DNA from: Coprococcus eutactus
GTDB taxonomy: Bacteria; Bacillota; Clostridia; Lachnospirales; Lachnospiraceae
Reading direction: 5' to 3'
DNA: 64,000 nt
Assembly (NCBI RefSeq): GCF_025149915.1
Contig: NZ_CP102278.1
Location: forward strand, 2,277,501 to 2,341,500
In this document: positions 8,606 to 16,749 of the stretch, one piece after another
Numbering within the stretch: position 1 is the stretch's first letter
How the letters are laid out: the number at the start of each line of letters is the position of its first letter
Program-made: the position numbers and the translations under genes
The notes under the pieces: model-generated
Told to the model about the DNA's origin: nothing
What the model saw: the letters and a program-made list of their open reading frames with translations, nothing else
Database searches by the model: none

Positions 8606-11179
8606 TTATGCATTCTTGCCGCAGCAATTCTTATACTTGAGACCACTTCCGCATGGGCAAAGATCATTTCTGCCGATCTTCTTTGCCTTCTTCACAGGTC
8701 CCTTGGACGCTGTATCGTCCTTGTTTGTTCCTGTAACCTTATTTACCTCTTCTCTCTCTATCTTCTGCTCAACCTTTATTCTGTACAGAAGTCTGACTGT
8801 CTCCTCACGGATGGCTGCTGTCATCTCGTTGAACATGTCATATCCGGCAAACTTGTACTCCACTACAGGATCTCTCTGTCCGAGGGATCTGAGTCCAATA
8901 CCCTGTCTGAGATTATCCATATCATCGATGTGATCTGTCCACTTTCTATCTATGGTTTTTAAGAGAATAACTCGCTCGATCTCTCTCATCTGATCCGGAT
9001 CATTGATCTCCTTTTCCTTATCAGCATAAAGCTCAAGTGCTTCATTAATAAGTCTCTCTTTAAGTTCCTTTATGTCAGCTTTTCTTATCTCCTCATCTGT
9101 GAGTGTGACAGGCTCCGCAAATGGAACTATGTTTCTTATCATATCGTCCAGTTCTACCTGATTCCACTCCTCCGGAGCACTCTCGGATGAGCAAATCTGG
9201 TCAACAGCAGCGCCTATATCATCCTTGATCATCTTGAGTATTACCTCATGCATGTTCTCGCCGTCAAGAACTCTTCTACGCTCCTTGTATATGATCTCTC
9301 TCTGCTCGTTATTAACTCTGTCGTATTCGAGAAGATTCTTTCTGATGGCAAAGTTGTTGCCTTCAATCTTCTTCTGTGCCTTCTCAACGAAGTTTGATAT
9401 AGTCTTGTGCTCTATCTCCTCACCCTCTGGTATCTTCAGCGTATCATACACGCTCATAACTCTCTCTGAACCGAAAAGTCTCATGAGATCGTCTTCAAGT
9501 GAAAGGTAGAACTTTGACTCACCCGGATCTCCCTGACGTCCTGAACGTCCTCGGAGCTGGTTGTCTATTCGTCTCGACTCATGTCTCTCTGTACCTATGA
9601 TCCTAAGTCCGCCAAGTTCGGCAACGCCCTCCCCAAGCTTGATATCAGTACCACGTCCTGCCATGTTTGTTGCGATAGTTACGGCATTCTTCTGACCTGC
9701 ATCCGCTACTATCTCAGCCTCAAGCTCGTGGAACTTCGCATTAAGAACCTTATGAGGAACTTTCTTCTTTGTGAGCAGGTGACTCAATTCCTCAGATGCA
9801 TCGATATTGATAGTACCGACAAGGACCGGCTGTCCTTTTCTGTAACTGAGGTTGATCTGTTCAACTATGGCATCCAGCTTCTCCTTCTTTGTCTTAAATA
9901 TAGAATCCGGCTGGTCTATTCTCTGGATAGGTCTGTTTGTTGGAATGACAACAACATCCATACCGTATATCTCTCTGAACTCCTCTTCCTCTGTCTGCGC
10001 TGTACCAGTCATACCTGCTTTCTTGTCAAACATATTGAAAAAATTCTGGAACGTGATGGTTGCAAGAGTCTTACTCTCTCTCTTTACCTTCACATTCTCC
10101 TTTGCCTCTATAGCCTGATGCAGTCCATCGGAGAAACGACGTCCCGGCATGATACGTCCGGTAAACTCGTCAACTATGAGAACTTCATCATCCTTTACAA
10201 CGTAATCCCTGTCTCTGAACATGAGGTTGTGTGCACGGAGAGCCAAGATAATGTTGTGCTGTATCTCCATATTCTCAGGATCTGACAGGTTATCTATATG
10301 GAAGAACTGCTCAACCATCTTGACACCGTTCGCTGTGAGCATAACGTATTTATCTTTCTCATTTACAAGGAAATCTCCATCTTCTTCAACCGCTGTCTTC
10401 ATGAGCATATCCATCTTGGATATCTCTCCATCGCCCTCGCCGCGCTTCATCTGTCTTGCAAGATAATCACACATCTTGTAGAGCTCTGTAGACTTGCCAC
10501 TCTGACCTGATATGATAAGAGGTGTACGAGCCTCATCGATAAGAACTGAGTCGACCTCATCGATTACACAGTAGTGCAGATCTCTGAGAACCAGCTTCTC
10601 CTTATATATGACCATGTTATCTCTCAAATAGTCAAATCCAAGCTCATTGTTTGTTACATAGGTAATATCACAGTTGTATGCATCACGTCTCTCATCTGTA
10701 GTTGAACTGTTCAAGATGATACCAACCTTGAGTCCAAGGAATTCATGAACCTGTCCCATCCACTCTGCATCTCGCTTTGCCAGGTAGTCATTGACTGTAA
10801 CAACATGGACACCCTTTCCTTCCAGGGCATTCAGATAAGCTGGGAGTGTTGATACCAGTGTCTTACCTTCACCAGTTCTCATCTCAGCGATTCTTCCCTG
10901 ATGGAGAACGATACCACCGATAAGCTGTACTCTGTAGTGCTTCATTCCAAGCACACGGTATGCAGCCTCTCTCACAACTGCAAATGCCTCCACCAATATA
11001 TCATCCAGCGTCTCTCCAGCTGCAAGCCTGTCTTTAAACTCCTGTGTCTTTGCCTTCAGCTCTTCATCCGAAAGCGCCTGCATCTTTTCATCAAGTGCCT
11101 CTATTGCATCAACGATAGGTCCTATCTTTTTAAGTTCCTTCTCGCTGTGCGTTCCAAATATTTTCTCAAACAAACCCAT
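8606..11179 (-). CDS. secA: Protein translocase ATPase SecA
   Basis: SecA drives export of unfolded preproteins through SecYEG. The 857-residue product has the Walker A motif [11 protein letters not shown] near residue 100, the DEVD box ([13 protein letters not shown]) near residue 208, and helicase motifs including [10 protein letters not shown] and [13 protein letters not shown] near residue 570. The C-terminal zinc-binding tail is [14 protein letters not shown], which contacts SecB-like partners or ribosomes. An AGGAGG site precedes the ATG. It sits between hpf and prfB, an arrangement common in Firmicutes. Confidence 0.98.
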   Translation of the reverse strand: MGLFEKIFGTHSEKELKKIGPIVDAIEALDEKMQALSDEELKAKTQEFKDRLAAGETLDDILVEAFAVVREAAYRVLGMKHYRVQLIGGIVLHQGRIAEMRTGEGKTLVSTLPAYLNALEGKGVHVVTVNDYLAKRDAEWMGQVHEFLGLKVGIILNSSTTDERRDAYNCDITYVTNNELGFDYLRDNMVIYKEKLVLRDLHYCVIDEVDSVLIDEARTPLIISGQSGKSTELYKMCDYLARQMKRGEGDGEISKMDMLMKTAVEEDGDFLVNEKDKYVMLTANGVKMVEQFFHIDNLSDPENMEIQHNIILALRAHNLMFRDRDYVVKDDEVLIVDEFTGRIMPGRRFSDGLHQAIEAKENVKVKRESKTLATITFQNFFNMFDKKAGMTGTAQTEEEEFREIYGMDVVVIPTNRPIQRIDQPDSIFKTKKEKLDAIVEQINLSYRKGQPVLVGTINIDASEELSHLLTKKKVPHKVLNAKFHELEAEIVADAGQKNAVTIATNMAGRGTDIKLGEGVAELGGLRIIGTERHESRRIDNQLRGRSGRQGDPGESKFYLSLEDDLMRLFGSERVMSVYDTLKIPEGEEIEHKTISNFVEKAQKKIEGNNFAIRKNLLEYDRVNNEQREIIYKERRRVLDGENMHEVILKMIKDDIGAAVDQICSSESAPEEWNQVELDDMIRNIVPFAEPVTLTDEEIRKADIKELKERLINEALELYADKEKEINDPDQMREIERVILLKTIDRKWTDHIDDMDNLRQGIGLRSLGQRDPVVEYKFAGYDMFNEMTAAIREETVRLLYRIKVEQKIEREEVNKVTGTNKDDTASKGPVKKAKKIGRNDLCPCGSGLKYKNCCGKNA

Positions 11180-11248
11180 GTTGTTTTTGACCTCCTAGCT
11201 ATCGTTATTCAGGGTACATTCTAACATCTTATGCTATTTATATCAAGC

Positions 11249-11281
11249 AAAAAGGAGACCTCCCAAGCAGGAAAGTCCCCT
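11249..11281 (-). terminator. Rho-independent terminator after hpf
   Basis: On the minus strand an approximately 11-bp stem (GGGGACTTTCC with GGGAGGTCTCC, allowing G-U pairs) is followed by TTTTT. It separates hpf from secA. Confidence 0.8.
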
Positions 11282-11458
11282 TATTTATTACTTTTTTATT
11301 AGATTTTAATTAGTTCTTTATTACTTGTTAATATGTTTGTTTAGTAATATGTCTACTGATCTGTTTAGCAGTTCTTATATTGAAAACATCTCTCGATCAT
11401 GTTCTGTTCTTATCTTGATTATTATCTTGATCATATTCTAATCATGCTTCGAACATCT

Positions 11459-11995
11459 TTAGAACTCTGGCTCGATGAGACCATATGTGTTGCCCTTTCT
11501 CTTATATACAACATTCACTTCGTCTGTCTCTGCGTTTCTAAATACATAAAAATTGTGTCCCAGAAGATCCATCTGAATGCATGCATCCTCAGGATACATA
11601 GGCTTAACTGCGAACTTCTTTGTTCTGACGATCTTGATATCATCATCATCCTCTATGTCCTCATCCACGAAAGCTTCATTGAGATACGCCACATTCTGCT
11701 CCTTATCTATGAGCTTCTTGCGATGCTTTGTAACCTGTCTCTCGATAACCTCTACAACAAGGTCGATTGAAACATACATATCATCACTTACCTGTTCTGC
11801 TCTGATGATGTGTCCCTTCATAGGAATGGTTACTTCTATCTTCTGTCTATCTTTCTCCACGCTGAATGTGACCTGTGCGCCAGTGTCAGCTGCAAAGTAC
11901 TTCTCAAGCTTTGAGAGCTTATCCTGTACTGCATTTCTAAGTCCTTCTGTAACTTCAATGTTCTTACCGCTGATTATGTAATTCATGATGCCCAA
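11459..11995 (-). CDS. hpf: Long-form ribosome hibernation-promoting factor
   Basis: HPF binds the decoding region of idle 30S subunits and, in the long form, dimerises ribosomes into 100S particles. The 178-residue protein has the N-terminal S30AE fold (NYIISGKNIEVTEGLRNAVQDKLSKLEKYF), a variable acidic linker near residues 105-120 (DEDIEDDDD) and the C-terminal dimerisation domain (IVRTKKFAVKPMYPEDACIQMDLLGHNF-type). Length and the second domain identify the long form. It has its own promoter and terminator, which fits its usual independent stationary-phase control. Confidence 0.95.
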   Translation of the reverse strand: MGIMNYIISGKNIEVTEGLRNAVQDKLSKLEKYFAADTGAQVTFSVEKDRQKIEVTIPMKGHIIRAEQVSDDMYVSIDLVVEVIERQVTKHRKKLIDKEQNVAYLNEAFVDEDIEDDDDIKIVRTKKFAVKPMYPEDACIQMDLLGHNFYVFRNAETDEVNVVYKRKGNTYGLIEPEF

Positions 11996-12033
11996 CTCCT
12001 TCTTTTTTGGATAAAATCCAAATTGATATATTT

Positions 12034-12061
12034 ATTATACCATAAACAGTCTTTTTTTCAA
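12034..12061 (-). promoter_or_regulatory. Predicted sigma-A promoter of hpf
   Basis: Minus-strand TTGAAA (12056-12061), a 16-base spacer and a perfect TATAAT (12034-12039), about 40 bases upstream of the hpf ATG. Confidence 0.65.
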
Positions 12062-12168
12062 TATATTTGGCAGAATTTAATGTGCATATTGTTCACATTG
12101 TTTTGTTGAAAATGCTTTGTTTCCGCCATATTGAACAATGAATGAACACATTTTATCAGTATACAGTT

Positions 12169-13608
12169 TTACTGACCTAGCAGTCTCACCGCACATATAG
12201 GCGTGCTGTAGAATGCTGATGATATCTTGATACCGGTCTCCTCTGTACTTGCATGGACTATCATGCCGTCTCCTATATAGATCGCACAATGCTCTATCGA
12301 TCCGTCGTATCCATAGAATAGTATATCTCCCGGCTCAAGGCTCGCTGTATCCACTCTGGTTCCATAGCCTGACTGTGCACCCGCCGAATGTGGAAGTGAA
12401 TAACCGAACTGTGCATATACTGCCATTACAAATCCTGAGCAGTCCGCACCATCTGTAAGGCTTGATCCACCATATACATATGGATTACCGACAAACTGTG
12501 TAGCATAATTTGCAAGATCTATACCGGTCTGGCCGCTAGGTGCTGCCGTTGTGTCACTGCCGTCATCGCCATCTGACGAACCCTGACCATCCGAAGCATC
12601 CTGGCTGTCGTCTGAATCCTGATCATAATCATACTGGCCATCAGTACCCGAATCTCCATCATATGAATCATCATCTGTGTCTTGATTGTCATATGTATCA
12701 TGGGCATCATCTGTGCCCTGATCATCCGAAGTATCTTGAGCATCAGTTGCATCCTGTGTCTCGCATGCGTCCGCCTCATCCTCTTCTGCCTGCTTCTGTG
12801 CATTCTCCTGTGCCTGGATCTCCGCCTGAAGCTCCTCAAGAGTCTTTGCCTCATCTAGCTTGTATGTATACTCTATATAATCCGCACTCACATATCCGCT
12901 GGTCTGGTCGTCAAGAGCAATCTGCACCCACTTATCCGTCTGCGAGAGTATGTCAAAGCTCTGTCCTGCTCCAACCTGTGTTATGCAGTCAGCTGATGTA
13001 TCAGCCTGCTCCCTGACATTCAGTGTCTCTGTGTTGACTGTGGCCATCTTGCTACAGTTTGCCTCTGCGTACTCTCCTGCATCATCGCCGTACAGAAGAA
13101 GGTCATTTCTTATGTATCCAACGCAGTTGCCTGATGACACCTTAGTCCACTCCTTACCTTTCTCAACTACGTCTGCAACACCAGCGTTTCCTATGATACC
13201 TACCACGTCTGAATCTATTCCAGCCGCAGATCTGATGTTGACATAGTCATCTGTTACCGCTATACACCTGTCCTCAAACTGAGGATACTTTATCTTCTTT
13301 ATCTTCTTTGTCTCGCTTTTATCTCCGTCCGTTTTTTTGTCGGCGGCAACTATATCGTCTTTTGTGGAGCTTCCTGAAACTGGCTTTGCCGCATCAGACG
13401 CTGTTGCAACATTTTTCTGCGAACTGTCTGTATCTTTATCTGCCCCACCCGCAAGCGAGCTGGCGTACTTGTCAAATGCCGACGAGATGCCAACCGTTGA
13501 ATCGTTAAGCAGTTGGCTTGCGCTTACCGTTCCGAGTGACGTCGTTATGAGCATTCCTGCAGCCGCAGCCACGACGATGGTCTTTTTTATTGATTTTGAC
13601 TTGTACAT
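12169..13608 (-). CDS. Secreted SH3-domain NlpC/P60 peptidoglycan endopeptidase
   Basis: This is a predicted cell-wall hydrolase cutting peptide stems of peptidoglycan. The 479-residue protein has a signal peptide (about 1-30, ending VSA), bacterial SH3 domains at about 115-174 and 188-247, a short helical stretch, an Asp/Ser/Gln-rich linker at about 276-352, and a C-terminal NlpC/P60 domain from about 362. The catalytic cysteine is Cys390 (GADCSGF) and the histidine is probably His440 (EHCAIYIG). The linker is extremely acidic and low in complexity, and probably spans the wall. The promoter region carries WalR-like boxes shared with the muramidase at 16750. No terminator is obvious downstream. 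Confidence 0.93.
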   Translation of the reverse strand: MYKSKSIKKTIVVAAAAGMLITTSLGTVSASQLLNDSTVGISSAFDKYASSLAGGADKDTDSSQKNVATASDAAKPVSGSSTKDDIVAADKKTDGDKSETKKIKKIKYPQFEDRCIAVTDDYVNIRSAAGIDSDVVGIIGNAGVADVVEKGKEWTKVSSGNCVGYIRNDLLLYGDDAGEYAEANCSKMATVNTETLNVREQADTSADCITQVGAGQSFDILSQTDKWVQIALDDQTSGYVSADYIEYTYKLDEAKTLEELQAEIQAQENAQKQAEEDEADACETQDATDAQDTSDDQGTDDAHDTYDNQDTDDDSYDGDSGTDGQYDYDQDSDDSQDASDGQGSSDGDDGSDTTAAPSGQTGIDLANYATQFVGNPYVYGGSSLTDGADCSGFVMAVYAQFGYSLPHSAGAQSGYGTRVDTASLEPGDILFYGYDGSIEHCAIYIGDGMIVHASTEETGIKISSAFYSTPICAVRLLGQ

Positions 13609-13644
13609 AATAAAACCTCCTGTGCATCTTCATATCGCAACAAT

Positions 13645-13661
13645 TATTACGTTTTTGTTAC
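13645..13661 (+). promoter_or_regulatory. WalR-like box in the 5' leader of the NlpC/P60 gene
   Basis: TATTAC-N5-TGTTAC matches the WalR consensus TGTWAH-N5-TGTWAH at 11 of 12 positions. It lies just downstream of the predicted -10, where a bound regulator would tend to repress. Confidence 0.45.
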
Positions 13662-13672
13662 AAATCCATTGT

Positions 13673-13701
13673 AGTATAGCAATAACTGTTACCTTTGTCA
13701 A
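13673..13701 (-). promoter_or_regulatory. Predicted sigma-A promoter of the NlpC/P60 gene
   Basis: Minus-strand TTGACA (13696-13701), a 17-base spacer and TATACT (13673-13678), about 65 bases upstream of the ATG. An AGGAGG ribosome site precedes the start. Confidence 0.75.
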
Positions 13702-13740
13702 CACAGGAGGAGGTTGTTTTATACATTTGTATTTATATTC

Positions 13741-13757
13741 TGTTAATTTTTTGTTAC
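13741..13757 (+). promoter_or_regulatory. WalR-like box upstream of the NlpC/P60 promoter
   Basis: TGTTAA-N5-TGTTAC is a full match to the WalR (YycF) direct-repeat consensus. It lies about 40 bases upstream of the -35 hexamer, in reverse orientation to the gene. Confidence 0.55.
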
Positions 13758-13794
13758 ATCTTTAGTTTTATTCTTTTCAAGTACCGATGAATAT

Positions 13795-15540
13795 TTAGTT
13801 GGATATCACAACTCCATCTTCGCCATTTACTGTAACTATGGAACCTGACTTCAGGATCTTGGTTGCATTCTGGGCACCCAGGATAACTGGGATATCTCTG
13901 CTGAGACCAACGATGGCTGCATGTGAGTTGCCACCATTCTTCTCACAGACAATGGCTGATGCTGTCTTGAGCTGATCCATTATCCTGTTGCTTGTCTCGC
14001 TTATAACTATGATATCTCCATCTTTATAATTCTTGATCAGATCATCCTCTGTCTCACATACACATAACGGTGCTGTGACAGATCTCTCATTTATCGAGAA
14101 TCCTTTCACAAGGATATGTCCTACAACGTGCACCTTGATGAGGTTTGTCGTACCTGTAACTCCAAGAGGAACTCCGGCTGTTATTACAACCACCTCGCCA
14201 TCCTTAACGTATCCGTTTCTCTTTGCCGCATCAACTGAATGCTCGAACAGATCGTCAGTGTTGTTCTCTTCCTTTATAACAAGAGGCTGTACTCCCCATG
14301 ACAGATTTATCTGACGCGCAACTTTTGGTACCGGTGTACATCCGATGATAGGGCACTTTGGTCTGTACTTTGAAAGCATTCTTGCCGTCTTACCTGACTT
14401 TGTAACGGTGATTATAGCTGCTGCTGCAAGATCTATCGCTGTTGTACATGTAGCATGTGATATGGCGCTTGTTATGTCTGGGTTCTGAACCGCATCACGA
14501 CTGAAGAAACGCTTGTTGTAATCAATATCCATCTCTGCTCTCTCTGCTATGGTCTTCATCGTGTGAAGTGCCTCCACAGGATACTTTCCTGCGGCAGTCT
14601 CTCCTGAGAGCATGATCGCACTGGTTCCGTCATATATAGCATTTGCAACATCTGTAGCCTCAGCTCTCGTCGGTCTTGGATGTATCATCATTGAGTCGAG
14701 CATCTGAGTTGCAGTTATGACCTGCTTATCTGCATTGTAAACCTTCTTTATGATCATCTTCTGGATGATAGGCACGTCCTCAAGAGGGATCTCAACGCCC
14801 ATATCTCCTCTGGCAACCATGATACCATCTGAGACTCTGATTATCTCATCTATGTTGTCAACACCCTGCATATTCTCAATCTTTGCAATGATGTTGATAT
14901 TGTCGCACTCATACTCATCAAGTATCTTTCTTATCTCCAGGATATCATCCGCAGATCTGACAAATGAAGCAGCTATAAAGTCAAAGTCGTTCTTGATTCC
15001 AAATATTATATCCTCTCTGTCCACATCGCTGATGTACGGCATGGTGAGGTTGACTCTAGGAACGTTGACACCCTTGTGGTTTGAGACAGGTCCGCCATTT
15101 TCAACACGGCACACGATCTCCGTTCCTGTCACCTTCTCTATCTTCATATTGATAAGTCCGTCATCTATAAGTATGATGTCACCCGGCTTTACATCATTCA
15201 CAAGATTCTTGTAGGTTATGGACACCTTTGCCTGATCTCCAAGGACATCATCCGTTGTGAGGGTAAAAGTCTGTCCCTCAACAAGCTCAACTTTGCCTTC
15301 CTTAAAATCTCCAACACGGATCTCAGGTCCCTTTGTATCGAGCAGCGTTGCAACAGGCAATCCCAGCTCATCTCTAAGTTTCTCTATTCTGTCCTTATTT
15401 TTTCTATGCTGAGCATGATCTCCATGAGAAAAATTGAACCTGGCGACATCCATTCCCTCAAGCATAAGTTTTCTAAGCACCTCGTCATCATCTGTTGCTG
15501 GTCCAAGTGTACAGATAATCTTTGTTTTTCTCAAATTCAT
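13795..15540 (-). CDS. pyk: Pyruvate kinase with C-terminal PEP-utilising domain
   Basis: Pyruvate kinase makes pyruvate and ATP from phosphoenolpyruvate and ADP. The 581-residue product starts RKTKIICTLGPA, has the active-site segments FNFSHGDH and the metal and substrate stretch IIAKIENMQGVDN near residue 216, and MVARGDMGVE. About 110 C-terminal residues beyond the usual 470 form the extra PEP-utiliser mobile-like domain (GNSHAAIVGLSRDIPVI) found in Bacillus-type enzymes, though its role is unclear. AGGAGG precedes the ATG. The DUF1189-type gene ends 67 bases upstream. Confidence 0.97.
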   Translation of the reverse strand: MNLRKTKIICTLGPATDDDEVLRKLMLEGMDVARFNFSHGDHAQHRKNKDRIEKLRDELGLPVATLLDTKGPEIRVGDFKEGKVELVEGQTFTLTTDDVLGDQAKVSITYKNLVNDVKPGDIILIDDGLINMKIEKVTGTEIVCRVENGGPVSNHKGVNVPRVNLTMPYISDVDREDIIFGIKNDFDFIAASFVRSADDILEIRKILDEYECDNINIIAKIENMQGVDNIDEIIRVSDGIMVARGDMGVEIPLEDVPIIQKMIIKKVYNADKQVITATQMLDSMMIHPRPTRAEATDVANAIYDGTSAIMLSGETAAGKYPVEALHTMKTIAERAEMDIDYNKRFFSRDAVQNPDITSAISHATCTTAIDLAAAAIITVTKSGKTARMLSKYRPKCPIIGCTPVPKVARQINLSWGVQPLVIKEENNTDDLFEHSVDAAKRNGYVKDGEVVVITAGVPLGVTGTTNLIKVHVVGHILVKGFSINERSVTAPLCVCETEDDLIKNYKDGDIIVISETSNRIMDQLKTASAIVCEKNGGNSHAAIVGLSRDIPVILGAQNATKILKSGSIVTVNGEDGVVISN

Positions 15541-15607
15541 TGTGATACTCCTCCTATTGTTGTTTTATATGTTATATTTTTTGCTTTAATATACCTGTCT
15601 GTCCAGG

Positions 15608-16516
15608 TTATAAATTCGGCTGCTGACTGCCTGAAAGCATTGTTGCCTTACCTCTCAGCTCCCCCGGATTCTGAGCATTATATCTATATATCGCCATAAA
15701 CATATATGCTGCACATATCATAAATGTTAGTGTCATCAAAGTTTTCTTTGCCGGCCACACATATGTGGATATCAACAGTAGTATTGGATACCAGAGTGAT
15801 CTTATATACAAAGCTGCTCTGTACACAGCCCCAAGTGAGACTTTAAGTTTAAGGGCTGACGAAACTATCAAGCCTACTATCGCCACTATAAACGAAACCC
15901 AAAACGTCTTTATTATTCCACCTATCACATTTCCTATATACAATGCGGTCAGAACCGGTGTGTCCCATTTATTTATAATATCCAATATATCCTGTTTTCC
16001 AAATGAGCTAGCATGATAAACCTCATTTAATGCCTCGTACAGATCCTTCGCTTTTATGGTACTCATTCTTCCATTTTCCATTGATAGTATTTCTGCCCCT
16101 GTCACAACAAAAACCGTGGTATAGACATTTTCTTTTCTAAGGGACTCTATCTCTTTTGCAGAGGAATCCTTTATGGATGTATCCACTAGTATGTATGTCA
16201 TATTCTCATCATCAGACCACTGGTAACGTCCTTCATAATAAAATCCGTCATTGCTGAGTGCAAAATCTTTCACCGCCTCATCCACAGTCCTGGCCAATCT
16301 TCCATTTCCAAATAGCTTGTTATATGGCAGCCAAAATGTAAATAGATAGAGTATGATGCTCATACCCAATACGACCATCACTGCATGCCATGTCTTTCCA
16401 CTCTGTCCATTTTTCATATATGCCTCCGGCTTTACAACGCCGACAAACATATTTTTCAGAGAGCAGCCAAATCCTATCTTTTCGTCCAATTTTATCTCCT
16501 TTTCGGAACGCTTCAT
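15608..16516 (-). CDS. DUF1189-type integral membrane protein
   Basis: The 302-residue protein has one hydrophobic segment near residues 45-62 (VMVVLGMSIILYLFTFWL), an extracytoplasmic domain of roughly 120 residues, and four or so hydrophobic segments in the C-terminal half. The pattern of a soluble loop carrying a TTVFVVTGAEILSM-type strand, then a membrane bundle, matches DUF1189 proteins of Firmicutes. Its function is unknown; some relatives have been linked to maltose or cell-envelope processes, which I cannot test here. It is divergent from the muramidase and upstream of pyk. Confidence 0.7.
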   Translation of the reverse strand: MKRSEKEIKLDEKIGFGCSLKNMFVGVVKPEAYMKNGQSGKTWHAVMVVLGMSIILYLFTFWLPYNKLFGNGRLARTVDEAVKDFALSNDGFYYEGRYQWSDDENMTYILVDTSIKDSSAKEIESLRKENVYTTVFVVTGAEILSMENGRMSTIKAKDLYEALNEVYHASSFGKQDILDIINKWDTPVLTALYIGNVIGGIIKTFWVSFIVAIVGLIVSSALKLKVSLGAVYRAALYIRSLWYPILLLISTYVWPAKKTLMTLTFMICAAYMFMAIYRYNAQNPGELRGKATMLSGSQQPNL

Positions 16517-16647
16517 CCTTTTTTAATAATAGTGCCGTAAAATCTATTACAGTATAACATACTATATATTCATTTCATACGTAAAACATTACCGTTTATA
16601 CCTTTTGAATGAATATTTACCCATTTTTTACCATTCCAGAACTATTT

Positions 16648-16664
16648 TGTAATATTTTTGTAAC
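16648..16664 (+). promoter_or_regulatory. WalR-like box upstream of the GH25 muramidase
   Basis: TGTAAT-N5-TGTAAC fully matches the WalR consensus TGTWAH-N5-TGTWAH. It lies 17 bases upstream of the -35 hexamer and in the same orientation as the gene, an activating position. Confidence 0.65.
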
Positions 16665-16681
16665 AATTACCATCGTTTTTA

Positions 16682-16710
16682 TTGACATATAAAAACAAAA
16701 GAACTATTAT
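16682..16710 (+). promoter_or_regulatory. Predicted sigma-A promoter of the GH25 muramidase
   Basis: TTGACA (16682-16687), a 17-base spacer and TATTAT (16705-16710), 40 bases upstream of the ATG, with a GGAGGG ribosome site before the start. Confidence 0.8.
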
Positions 16711-16749
16711 GTTAACAACAATTAATAACTAACATTTCGGAGGGTTTAC

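Noticed and set aside
12600..12780. Possible CRISPR-like or tandem repeat array
   Set aside because: The repetition is coding degeneracy of Asp, Ser and Gln codons with no constant repeat and spacer length.
12519..12854. Arg/Met-rich minus-strand frame opposite the linker of the NlpC/P60 gene
   Set aside because: It is a frame shadow of the repetitive GAT/TCA codons in the acidic linker; the true frame has signal peptide, SH3 domains and a catalytic domain.
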